From NCBI RefSeq assembly GCF_040054535.1, contig NC_090794.1:1983501-2047500 (forward strand): 64,000 nt of DNA, read 5' to 3'. A program made the translations under genes and the position numbers. The stretch is from Antennarius striatus. Its lineage: Eukaryota; Chordata; Actinopteri; Lophiiformes; Antennariidae. A model generated the notes under the pieces. It was not told the origin of the DNA. It did no database searches and saw nothing but the letters and a program-made list of their open reading frames with translations. Of the stretch, positions 11,944-22,700 are shown in pieces. How positions within the stretch are numbered: the first letter of the stretch is position 1; the number at the start of each line of letters is the position of its first letter.

Positions 11944-12080
11944 CTTCTCCTCCTCGGCTCGCGGCTCTGTGTAGTGGAAGATGTGGCTCAGAGCTCGGCT
12001 TTCATCCGGCCGTACCAAATCACCCCGGAGGGGTGTCCCGCCCTCTTTGGATCCCGTCAAACCCGCATTCTCTGTTTGTT
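11944..12080 (-). other. Candidate non-coding first exon of hpcal1
   Basis: On the minus strand the sequence GAGGAGAAG is followed by GTAGGCGCG, a good splice donor, at the edge of a locally GC-rich stretch. Position and strand would suit a 5' UTR exon of hpcal1 about 5.6 kb upstream of its coding start. The 5' limit is a guess and no transcript evidence is available. Confidence 0.25.
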
Positions 12081-14518
12081 CAAGTTGCAATTTCACTTTT
12101 AAACAATAAAACATATATTAAAATTCATGAAGCGTTACATATAAGTATTAAATAACGTGTTTCAATCGCTACTCTAAAGCTGGTTCATCGCATCCCCCCC
12201 CCACGCTCACGGAATGGATCCGTCCACACTCGCCGCTTCCATCGCAGAAGCAGTCGCAGCAGCGTCCTGTGGAAAATTGTCACTGGAAGACTATTAATAG
12301 CGCCATATCTTAAATAAATGGTTAACATTTGAGTGAAAATGTTGATACTACGTGACGCATTAAAAAAAAACCTGACAACCAGTGTTAAAGTTTCATATAA
12401 GAACAACGCATTTGTTTCTGAGATATTTATTTTAACAAGCAGAACACTCAGGATTCCTTCTAAGGATGCATTTCTCTGACCAGAGATCATTGCTGAGGGA
12501 CAAAATCAAATGCACCTCTTGTGTTTTCTAGTATTTAGTAATATTACACCTAGTTAATTATCATAAAAAGAAAACAGAAGCAAGAGGCTTTTTCATACTT
12601 GCATGTCTGAAAAAGAAGCTCAAAGAAATCACTTCGTGTTATTATAGATGCATGTTCAAAGTTTACTGAAAGGAAGAACAGAGTTATGGTAGAAATGGAT
12701 GAGATGGATGGGACAGAACCCATTCCCGTGCCCCCACTCCCACTCTGTGGGAGGCGGTGGATAATAATGTCTTGAAAAAGTCAACTTCACTCCATCCTCC
12801 ATCAGTTTCTGTCACACTAAATCACAATACATCAGTAAAACGTTTTACTTGTGATGTTTTTATTTAATATTTCATAGCTCCTGCCACAAACGTGTTTGAA
12901 ATCTGTTGCTGGCATCAATTTCTGAATTCATAGTTATTGAACAACAACAAAAAAATCTAATAAGTAAAGTTTATAAGTATTTAAAAAAAAGAGATATAAT
13001 TTGTTTGGAGCATTATGTTGCATTAACCTCTCTGTATGCTGACAGGCCGTGTCCATCCGCACCCATCAATACCTATGACCGTCTCCCATGTGAGCCATAG
13101 TGACACTGCAGGCAGGATGGTGTGTATGTCAGCATTTCAGTAAGTGGATCAATAATTAACCATGTGTATGTGTGTGTGTCTGAGTGTGTGTGTGTCTGAG
13201 TGTGTGTGTCTGCCTGAAGCCTGACACCTGTTTCTATAAGCACATGGAGGGCTTATCTCTGCCTGGGAGTGAGGACAATGCTGGCCTGGAGCGTGGGGGT
13301 GGGGGGGTGGGGGGGTCTCTGGGCAGTGATAAAGCAGTCTGAGGTTGCTTTTGTTGTTATGGCCAAAATGCAACTTAATACCGTCACAGGTCTGTCGGTG
13401 CTGGAGTAAAGCAGATCAAAAGCACCGTATCACAAAAGGGGCATTGCTTTATTAAATTATTGAAGGTTAATTTGCCTTATAAATAATGAGGCCCAGCAGC
13501 GTCGGACTGAGAAGCAGCAGGCAGAGAATAAAACGATCACATGCACAAGCAAACAGGACGCTGTCATGCATTTATGATGAAACAGTCCCAGACCCCGGGT
13601 GGGAATTAAATTGTCTTATTGTGTGATTTATATGCTGACTACTGTGCTGAGCTGGAGACCCACAGGGAGCTATCATGAGTCTTACATATACTTGGGGGAC
13701 AATTTATTTTTGAGCATGTGGGCCAACATTTACTCAGCAGTTCTCCTCCCTAGAGGGAGCTCCATCATGTTTTCTATAGGGCTAATCTACAAGTATATCT
13801 CCACTGAAAAGCACCCTGGAGGGTGTTTTATCATACTTGTGTGTACTATGAAAGCATCTGTTTCAAAACTTAGCTGTAACAAAAGAAAAGGAAATACTAT
13901 CTGTGATTTGTCAAATCCACAATCTATGGACAAATGCAGTTGAGTGAATGTTGATTGTTAAAATGTTAATTTCTAATCATTTCCCACTGGTATGATGTTA
14001 TATATTAAATTCATTTCATGTAAATATATATTTTTTTGTTAATAAAGCAACTTTCATGCTAAATAAGCAAACAATCGGCTCCGTTTTCTGTACAGTTCCA
14101 CTATCGACCACCAGGGGCGCTGTTCTACCATCTACACCGCTGCAACGCACAAATCATTCATATTTTAAACTTTAAACACTTTATACTACAAAAATCGACA
14201 TTTAAATTAATCTTCTGTGACATTTTGCGTGTTGTACTTCCCTCATGAAAATTAATTCGTAATATAAGATACATATTTCAATCAAAAATGTACATCAAAA
14301 GCAGATTAGGAACAAAAGTGATGTACAGGGTACTTTTTTATTTTCTTGTGAGCCCATTACTAATCAAAGGTAATTATTTTTTTCACTATATTTCACTATA
14401 TTTGTTTTGTTATCCAAAAGCGACAGCTTCTCTAAGTGCCTCGACAGTTGAAGCAAAACATTTCTGAATAGTCCAGCGTCGGCAGTAGAATTATTTCTAC
14501 CTGCAGTAACGTGAATGT

Positions 14519-14532
14519 ACACTAGATGGCGC
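14519..14532 (+). promoter_or_regulatory. CTCF-like motif
   Basis: ACACTAGATGGCGC matches the CTCF core CCASYAGRKGGCRS at 13 of 14 positions. A shorter, one-G-deleted relative (CCACCAGGGGCGC) lies at about 14109-14121. Both are motif matches only. Confidence 0.35.
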
Positions 14533-15131
14533 TGCAGCGCTCCGCTCCGTTAATTGTTTGGTGATGAAGAAGTAAATTGTGTTTCCTTGAACCGGGAATA
14601 TTCCGGGAATGTCGAGGGAGAAGCATGACCGTCCTCCGACCTGAATACAGGTAAAAAAAATACGAGGGTGACCCCTCCACCCTCCAAATTAAGAGGTTGT
14701 GTGTGTGTGTGTGTGTGTGGGGGGGGTGTCTATTGAAACTTGAAAACATGAAATTGAAATTGAAACATGTGTTTAAATATCTTACGAAGATATATTAAAT
14801 TAGTAGTCGTGACGTCACACACTATGAGCCAATTTACGTCAGTAATTGTAGGTAGAATACTTCTATCTATCGTCTACGACTCTTTTCCAAAAGAATTTAA
14901 TTAATCACAGTTTTATTACAAAAGACCCCAAAAATAATTAGTAGATTTGATGCTAAGTCTTCCAAAAAAATTGTTAAAAATGTAAAAAAAAATAAAAATT
15001 AAAGTTGATCCATTTTCATGGTCATATTAGTGAAATATTGATATTTATCTGATCAACATGTGAAAACACTTCACGTCATGTAGATCTGAACTGGAAAATC
15101 ACTATGTTTATTTATTTAGTACAGTAAAGTG

Positions 15132-15155
15132 TAGAATTTAGAATTCTAAATTCTA
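15132..15155. repeat. 24-bp perfect palindrome centred on GAATTC
   Basis: The half-sites TAGAATTTAGAA and TTCTAAATTCTA are exact reverse complements with no spacer, in AT-rich DNA. No flanking duplication or open frame is visible. Confidence 0.9.
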
Positions 15156-16149
15156 AGCTGGTAAATATTAGAAATATTTCAGAGCTAATTCTTGCTCACA
15201 CCCTCCTGTGTTTTAAGGGTGGCGCCGTGGTTTCCTGATCAGCTTTACATTAACCTTTAAGTTTAATTAAACATTACGATTAGACGCTTCATGACATACA
15301 TACATATTTCATTTTCCACATGATTAGTGAGATGCACTTCCTGCGTCTGTAAAAGCAGCACATGCTCCTGGAATATCGATCTGCCTGCCTGTACATCACC
15401 CAGAGTGAGGCCATGCCCCCCCACCCTCACCCCTCTATAGATCAGGTCAATATTTATAGAACACATGGGACTCAAATCAAGGTTTTACTGGAGTGGAGGA
15501 CAAAAACTGTTTCGATTTTAAATGTGAACTTCGCGTCGGTTTGTGTCCACACCATGATTAAGAAGAAGATAAAGAAAAGAGCTTCTTTAAAGTCGATGTT
15601 TTTGGGTTCGTTTGATGATTCTTGACTGTTTGGTTCAGTCTTTCTGAGAAAAGTCGAGAAAATGCAGAAATAAATGAGCTGAAGAAAGGTTTAGCATTTA
15701 GCCTGCACCATACCCAAAACCAGGGACTTTCACCTTCTGTACTTTTGCAGCCTTATGGTCGTGCTGCAAAGGAACATGTCCTATATATACTCCAGACAAT
15801 GTAATCATGTGGACGCGCTGATATGCTGATAAGCTCCAATGTGCTGCAACCCCATCATTGATTCTTTATTGTGCTGTGCTGCTAATAGCAACGGCCGGCC
15901 AGAAGTTTCTGGACGATTGTGGGCTCTGATCGATCCAACGGCTGCAGGGCTTGAATGCATTTACATTTTAATGTGGTTGTTTTGTGTCTATGAACAGATT
16001 TCTGCTTGATAGTAAAAGTAAAAGTTGAATAGTTGTGTTTGTTTAATGGAATAACAAGAAAATGGAATTGATTTTTCTCATGAGGGTGCAGATATTAACA
16101 GTAAATAATGCTCTAAATTGGCAGTATTGATCACGTGACTTTAAAAAAA

Positions 16150-16310
16150 AGCCTTTAATTTTCTCAAAAACCATAAGTGCACCTTATAATCCAGTGCGCC
16201 TTATATGTGAAAAACACTTTTGATTTTACCAATCTGGCCAGAAACCCTGACAGCCATTATTTGAAGGTGCGCCTTATAGTCCAGTGCGCCTTATAGTGCA
16301 GAAAATACTG
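16150..16310. repeat. Dispersed repeat with GTGCGCCTTATAGT subrepeats, copy A
   Basis: The block starts with AAGCCTTTAATTTTCTCAAA and carries four GTGC(G/A)CCTTATA units, paired as GTGCGCCTTATAGTCCA plus GTGCGCCTTATAGTGC. The same leader and units recur at 61835-62318, so this is a dispersed family. Family name not established here. Confidence 0.75.
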
Positions 16311-16683
16311 TCATTAAAGCCACTAATCGAGGAAGGGGCGATAAATCCTGCAAAGTTCTGCTCGTCTCTGAGGTTTTAAAGGAATCCTGAGGGAATAACT
16401 GGATGATTTATGCTTTTCACAAAATAAAACACAGAAAAAAATCTAAATTAATGCCATTAAAATTCCTGCAGCTTGCAGGCAGTCATGTCTTAAACTGAGA
16501 ACTCAGGTTTTATCCAGTTCTGTTTCACAAGGTCCACATGATGTCGGCCGACATGCATGTCCCATATGTGTTTTGGGAGGGAGCCAGGTGTACCGTACTG
16601 CATGTTCCGTGTCAGCGTGTCCTGAAAGACAGCACCAGGGACTCACTAGAGGCGATAGGGAAGGGACTTTCAACGTGAAACGC

Positions 16684-16686
<3 letters not shown>

Positions 16687-16761
<75 letters not shown>

Positions 16762-16770
16762 GTGTGTGTG
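16687..16770 (+). repeat. (TG)n microsatellite, about 42 units
   Basis: Nearly pure TG run with one CG interruption near 16756. The poly-His and poly-Val/Cys open frames over it are artefacts of the repeat. Confidence 0.97.
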
Positions 16771-17624
16771 TACATATCTGCAAAGCATAAAGAAATTCAA
16801 TGCATAATCTGATATCAAACATGTACACATTCAGCAAATCTTTTATTTTTTTATTGCAATTACATAAGAATGAAATAAAATGCAGTCTCATCGTATTGTG
16901 TCACGAAATTTTAAAAGGTGTGAATTAATAAAAATATAAATTATTAATGCACGAGTACATGCATACGTGCTGTGGGCATGTGATAAACTTTGATCGTTCT
17001 TCATCGCTCGTCTGATTGGGGTTTTTTTTATCAGGTCTGGTCTGAAGTGCGATCTATCAGCTCCAGATAAAGATGAAGAGCAATAAAACACGATGGTTTA
17101 TGACACAATGATATCCAGGACTTCAATTTGTCTGGACTTTCGCCCAATATTTGCTCAATCAGTTTGACAGATAGGTCAGTAAACTGCAGGAAAATGTATG
17201 GCAGGTGTAGGAAAAAATTGCAAAAAGAAAAAGAAAAAGGCATTGATTTGTAATTTATACTTTATACTTTGTAATTTATACTTTCTGAGAATAAATTAAA
17301 TTTAAGCCTTTTAGAAACCAGGAGGTGCAGAAGTGATACGTAATCAGTATTTTCATCAAGACGGCTAAGAGACTTTTTTTTTTAAACCTCAAAACGTTTC
17401 ATTCAAACGATGCATTCAAATGATTGCGGAAGCAAACTCTGAAATGTGAAAGTGAAAAAAAGAAATGCACACTCGTGATGTCACCATGATGATGTCACTT
17501 TCTTGGAATCTGCCTCATGCCAAATCAAGAAACCTGCTCCTGGGATGTCATTGTTAGTTTATGGGTTTCCGATAGAAAGATGATTGAATCTATTTCATGT
17601 CTAGGTTCAACTCCTTGTGTTTCA

Positions 17625-17692
17625 CTGGTAGAGAATCTGGATCTGGATCTGGATCCAAATGCTGGTAGAGAATCTGGATCTGGATCCAAATG
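17625..17692. repeat. Tandem duplication (37 bp + 31 bp)
   Basis: Two adjacent units start with CTGGTAGAGAATCTGGATCT and end with GGATCCAAATG. The first has one extra CTGGAT hexamer. Confidence 0.9.
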
Positions 17693-19552
17693 TGAACAGC
17701 GGTGGAACACTACAAGACCAGTGTAACAATCTTCTCTTGCAGCTGAAGTTTGCTGGATATGTGATTAATAAGTATGTTTGTGTGGGTTTGGGACACACAC
17801 CAGTGAAAGGAACAACTCAAAGGCAAATCGCTTTTTTTTTTTTTTTTTTTTTCAAAAAAGCGTTCTTCAATTTTCAGGCAATTATTGGGCCCACAGGAAG
17901 TGAGTCAGCGACTCAAACAGATCCAGAAGGGAGGAGGAGGTTAAGTCTGAGAAATAAAAGTCAAACACTGGGAAGCTTTCGATAGGGATTGGTAAAATCG
18001 AGTGCATCTCTCAGAGACCAGCTGGCTAGACAGTCTAAATGAGGCACAGGCGCAACACTTAAGGGCGGGGCAGTTTATCGCACAGGCGGGAAACTTGACT
18101 TGAAGTAAACTTGATCAAGAAGAAACACAGACAAAACAGCACAAATGTATGATCTGACATGTTAACGCATGACGAGACGTCAGCAGATGAACAGCGTTAG
18201 CCCCTGCGCCGCTGCCCCACCGTTGAATCGTCGCGTCCTGGCGTCAGGAAGCGATGTGTAGCCTTCAGGCTACACTTTAACAGCAGCAAAGAAATGGAAC
18301 AGCCTGGTACTCAATGTATGTATCAACCAGAGGACCTTTACACCTGCGACTGATTGGGTAAGAGTGTTTACGGATGAACGTCTGTCTCCTGCAATGTGGG
18401 TGACAGGTCATCATCAGGCGGACGGACGGCAGGATGGAGGTTAATACTCTTCGTTAAAACCACCATCAGAACCAAATTAATGGGTTCACATACAGTTTAA
18501 AACACATTAAATCCAGTATTTAAAAGGCATTTTTCAGTATTCTGTTAGTGTTTTGCAAACTGTGTGAAGAAACTGTTGAATAAAATTTTACAAACTGATT
18601 TGTTTTTAATGTTTTTCCCACTGAGATCATGGAGATGCGTCGGTACTGCGATGACGAGTTGCCATTGTGTAGTGGATGCTCTGTGTTCAGAAAGAAGGTA
18701 ATGTCTGCATAGTAACAAAAAAAAAAGAAAATTAAATTCCAGCCAATAAAGGAGAGTTAATAGAAAGCACTGTTTATTTATTACTGTTTACTGCCTTGCA
18801 GGAAATAGACTGCTGTTTGTTATCAGACGCAGTATTAACTGTCTTTTTTAAGATTAGCTTCATTCTAAATTGCATTAAATATAGTTTGTGTTTCATAATT
18901 TAGATATTATTAAGTAGAAAATAAATCTAACTAGAACGGAAGAAAAGTATCTTTGATGTTTTTTTGCAGAAACTTTATCAAAAATCTGAAAATAAAGCGT
19001 TGAAAACCAACATTAATATTAATGTCCGTACTTGATGCAGGAGATGCTGTTTTACAGTGTGTTTCTTTGTGGTTATTAACAGCTGATAAAGCATATAAGT
19101 TTATCGTCCTCTCATCTTGAGGGACTTTGTGTCTGGAGCAGGTCTTTATCTTCCCTCATTGATTTAAATGGGTTTTTTTTGCAGCAGTTACAGCAAGAAC
19201 ATGAAGTCCTGCAACATAACGGACCTTTAAACCCTCATTTTAGTCCGTATGATATTTGATCCAACAATAAAAGTCTGTAAAGGCAAACCCCTTTAGCTTA
19301 TCACCATAAATCAATACATAGTAATAATAAATTATAAGTGAAAATGTCTTATTTATCAAAAATCACCTTTTTTAAAAATTATTTTATTACATTAAAAAGA
19401 CTAAAATTATCACAATCACACAACTGCCCATCACTATCATAAAAACAGTCATTATCACCTCCATCTGATAATAAATTTAATTGCACTTTAACTGATTAAC
19501 CATATGGGCCATATGTGCATTAAAATATCTATACCATGCAGACATGGTATGG

Positions 19553-19690
19553 AAACCTTTTGCCTTTGTCCCGCCACACAGTGGGGCTAGTTGGACTTTG
19601 AGCGTTCAAACCTCCGTCGGCGCCTCCCGGTGGTCTGACAGACCACAGATGAGAGTATAAAAGTCCTCACCTGACGCCCAGGACTCAGTC
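19553..19690 (+). promoter_or_regulatory. apob: apob copy 1 proximal promoter
   Basis: TATAAAA at 19656-19662 predicts transcription start near 19685-19690 and a 5' UTR of about 50 nt. TGGACTTTG at 19592-19600 is the exact complement of CAAAGTCCA, the HNF4-selective motif, 64 bp upstream of the TATA box. AACCTTTTGCC at 19554 upstream resembles the copy 2 promoter at the same relative place. HNF4 control is well known for mammalian APOB; its use here is inferred from sequence. Confidence 0.65.
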
Positions 19691-19739
19691 TCATCTGAGT
19701 ACTCACCAACTGTAGGGAGAGAGCTCCAACAAACCCGTC

Positions 19740-22700
19740 ATGGGGAATTCGAAGCTCTGCCTTCTGTTGCTCCTCAGCACCTCTGCCCTGGCTTGTGAGT
19801 ATTTAAGTTTAAAGACATAAAGAGTCTGTATTTGAGTTGTATTTGAGAAAGAATTACTAAAAATAAATCTTTTCCGTTACAGTTGCCCAAGATGACGACC
19901 AGCCAACCTGCCTCCGTAAGTTCTTCTCACATTAGGCTTGAGTTTGGGTTGACATCTGTCTCTGCAATAATTTAATTATAAAGAGTGAATATATTGCTTT
20001 AAAGTGCATCAATTTTTAACCCGAATCTTCTTTTAGTGGCCAAACGATACAAGACCCTGCACAAATACGAATACCGATACAACGCTGCGTCTTTGAATGC
20101 CATCAATGGAGCCTCACCGCTCCAGAACGGACCCAGTGTGTCTTGCAAGGTACGAGAAAGATTCTTCAGAATCATCTTTAGTCGATTCCATTGATTTTCC
20201 CCAAATGGGATCAAAAGTGCATCATGCGTCTCCTCTGATAGGTTGAAATCGCAGTGCCCCAGACGTGTAGCTTCATCCTCCGCACCACCGGCTGCAGCCT
20301 GATCGACGTGGTGGACATGGACGCAGAGGGAAACCCTGTGTTCGCTCCTGCACCCACTTCTGAGGCTTTTGCTGCTGAGATGGAGAAGTATGTTACCCAA
20401 TGAGAGCTACCTTCTTCACACGTTTAAGTATTATTTATATGATTATTTAATTTAAATATTGTGCATTTTCTTTTAGGAACCTTCTGAAGTTTGTGGTTGA
20501 GGATGGGTACAAGGTGAAACTGTTCCCTGAAGAAGGTGAGACACCAACAATCCTGAACGCCAAGAGAGGTATCATCTCTGCCCTGGCTGTGCCCTTGATG
20601 GAGGAAGACAGGAAGAGCTACATGGTATGCCAATATACAAAGAAAACAAGTTGCATATTTTATATATTTGAGGATATATTCAAGGTAAAATCTGAGAAGC
20701 CCTCATCTTTTTCCTTCTTTATCTTCTTTAGCCCACCATCCACGGTGAATGCAGGACCCAATACGTGGTCAACGCTGCAGAGGACATTGAAACTGACATC
20801 ACCCTCAACAGGGATCTTTCAGCATGTGACAAATTTGTTCCCATCAGAGATAACACCAGCCCCTTGGCACTCGTCTCTGGCTCGGTAAGAAATCCCAACA
20901 GAGTGGTTTGTAGAGTGAGATAAACTGTTTAAATCAGTCTTATAATGTGGATTCACTGTGAAATATGAGACAGCATATGTGGAAGTGTTGCACTATAGTA
21001 CAAAATCCTAATTTGACATGGACAAAGTGTAATGAAAGCCCTTTCTATCGTCAGCCAAACCTCCTCACCCGCCTTGTCAGAAGCTCACAGACCTGCAACT
21101 ACAAGTTTGACAATGAGAAGAAACACATGACCTCCGGAGGTTGCGTGGAGAAGCACATCCTCATTCCCTTCTCTCGCAAGTGAGTCTGACTTTATGCTCC
21201 ATGAAAAGCTCAGCTATTAAAGGGAATATTCTGGTATGTCTTGTGCATGAGACTCTTTTGAACCATCTGTCTTCTTCTTGTTCCAGGGGAGAATATGGGG
21301 TCACCAACGTTGGAAAGCAAGAACTGACTCTGGTTCAGGTTTCTCCTCTCAATGACAGAATCTTTGAGCACAGTAAGCCCCGTTTTCAGCTATTGTTCTA
21401 TTTCACGATTGATTGGTCTGAAAATCTAACTCCTGAACGTGACTTTGGTGTATCCTAGGCAACATCATCAAGGGTCTTCACATGGATGTTGTTGAGGACA
21501 AGAGTGCCATCCAGGATAAAGATGCAGCACTGGCTCTCCTGACTAAACTGGCCACTTTACCTGAGACCGAAGGCGAGAGGAGGGCCAACCTCTTCCGCTC
21601 TCTTGTCACCATGGTCCGTGGAATGAGGATCGAGACCCTGAGTCCCGCTATTCCCAAGGCTCTTGCTCTGTCCCCCGTCCTGACCTACCAGGTTCTGGCC
21701 CAGTGTGGAACCCCTGAGTGCAGCAGTGCCATCATGCAGATCCTTAGAACCTTCGACAGCTCCGCAGTTGAGGTTGACGCTGCCGTGTTTGCTATGGGTC
21801 TCGTTTCCAATCCCTCTGCCATCCTGATCAGTGACATGTTGGAAATGGCCAAGTACAAGCCCAGCAAGCCCATCATGTATGCCCTGAGCAATGCTGTTAA
21901 GAGGTGAGCAAAGATACCCCCAACTATAACTACACTCCTAAGCATTTTCTCCTGGGTGCAATACAAGATCCACAAGCCTTGAATTCTTAATATCTGCTTG
22001 TTGTCAACAGGTTTTACAAAACTGAAGGAAAACTGATCCCAGAGATCCACTCTGTTGCTGAGTTCATGGCTGCACATTTGGGTGACTGTTCAGAGCAGAA
22101 GGACACCACTTTTTTGACACTTAGGGTAGGCATCTCAATAAATACCAGTATTTCTAAGAAGAACCGCATCTTATACATTCACAATCACAGTAAAAGATGT
22201 TTTCTATTAAAATTTAAGTCCACATACTTGCGTATACTCCAGTAATTACCATATTAATGGATGCGTAAACCAGGAGTTGTCGTTTGATCACAACCAAGAC
22301 AAAAATTGCTAAACACTTCGGCCAATTGAGGAGCACGCTATGCTCAATTTGGGTGTGATGTTGTAGGTCATTGGAAACATGGCTCCCGCTGTGATTCCTG
22401 CCAGTCCTGCCCTCAGAGCCGCTGTGACCCAGTGTGTGAACCAACCTGCAGCTTCTCCAGCTGTGCAGCAGGCTGCCATTCAAGTGTACCGGCTGACTCC
22501 AGTCCCTGAGGAGGCAAGCACTATTTTATTCTTCAATTCTTACACGGTTCTCAAATAAATCTACTCACTGCTCATCTAGAATGATTTTATGTGGTCGCAG
22601 GGCAGAGAAGTTCTTCTCCAGGTGCTTTTGGACAGTGCCAGACCCATGCAGAAGCGTATTGCTGCTTTTCTGGTACTGATGAAGGACCCCCAGGCCACTG

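Larger units (their letters stand above)
12100..19550. other. Non-coding intergenic DNA upstream of apob copy 1
   Basis: No coding gene is supported. The region holds TG runs (13160-13210, 14696-14720, 16687-16770), a perfect palindrome, a dispersed repeat and a T-run flanked by inverted CGCTTTTTT/AAAAAAGCG arms (about 17828-17862), each reported here or in the findings. Stretches near 13440-13580 and 15740-15960 are complex and non-repetitive and could be conserved non-coding elements, but only comparison with other fish could show this. Confidence 0.5.

Noticed and set aside
16503-16891. Poly-His and poly-Val/Cys open frames
   Set aside because: Produced entirely by the (TG)n microsatellite.
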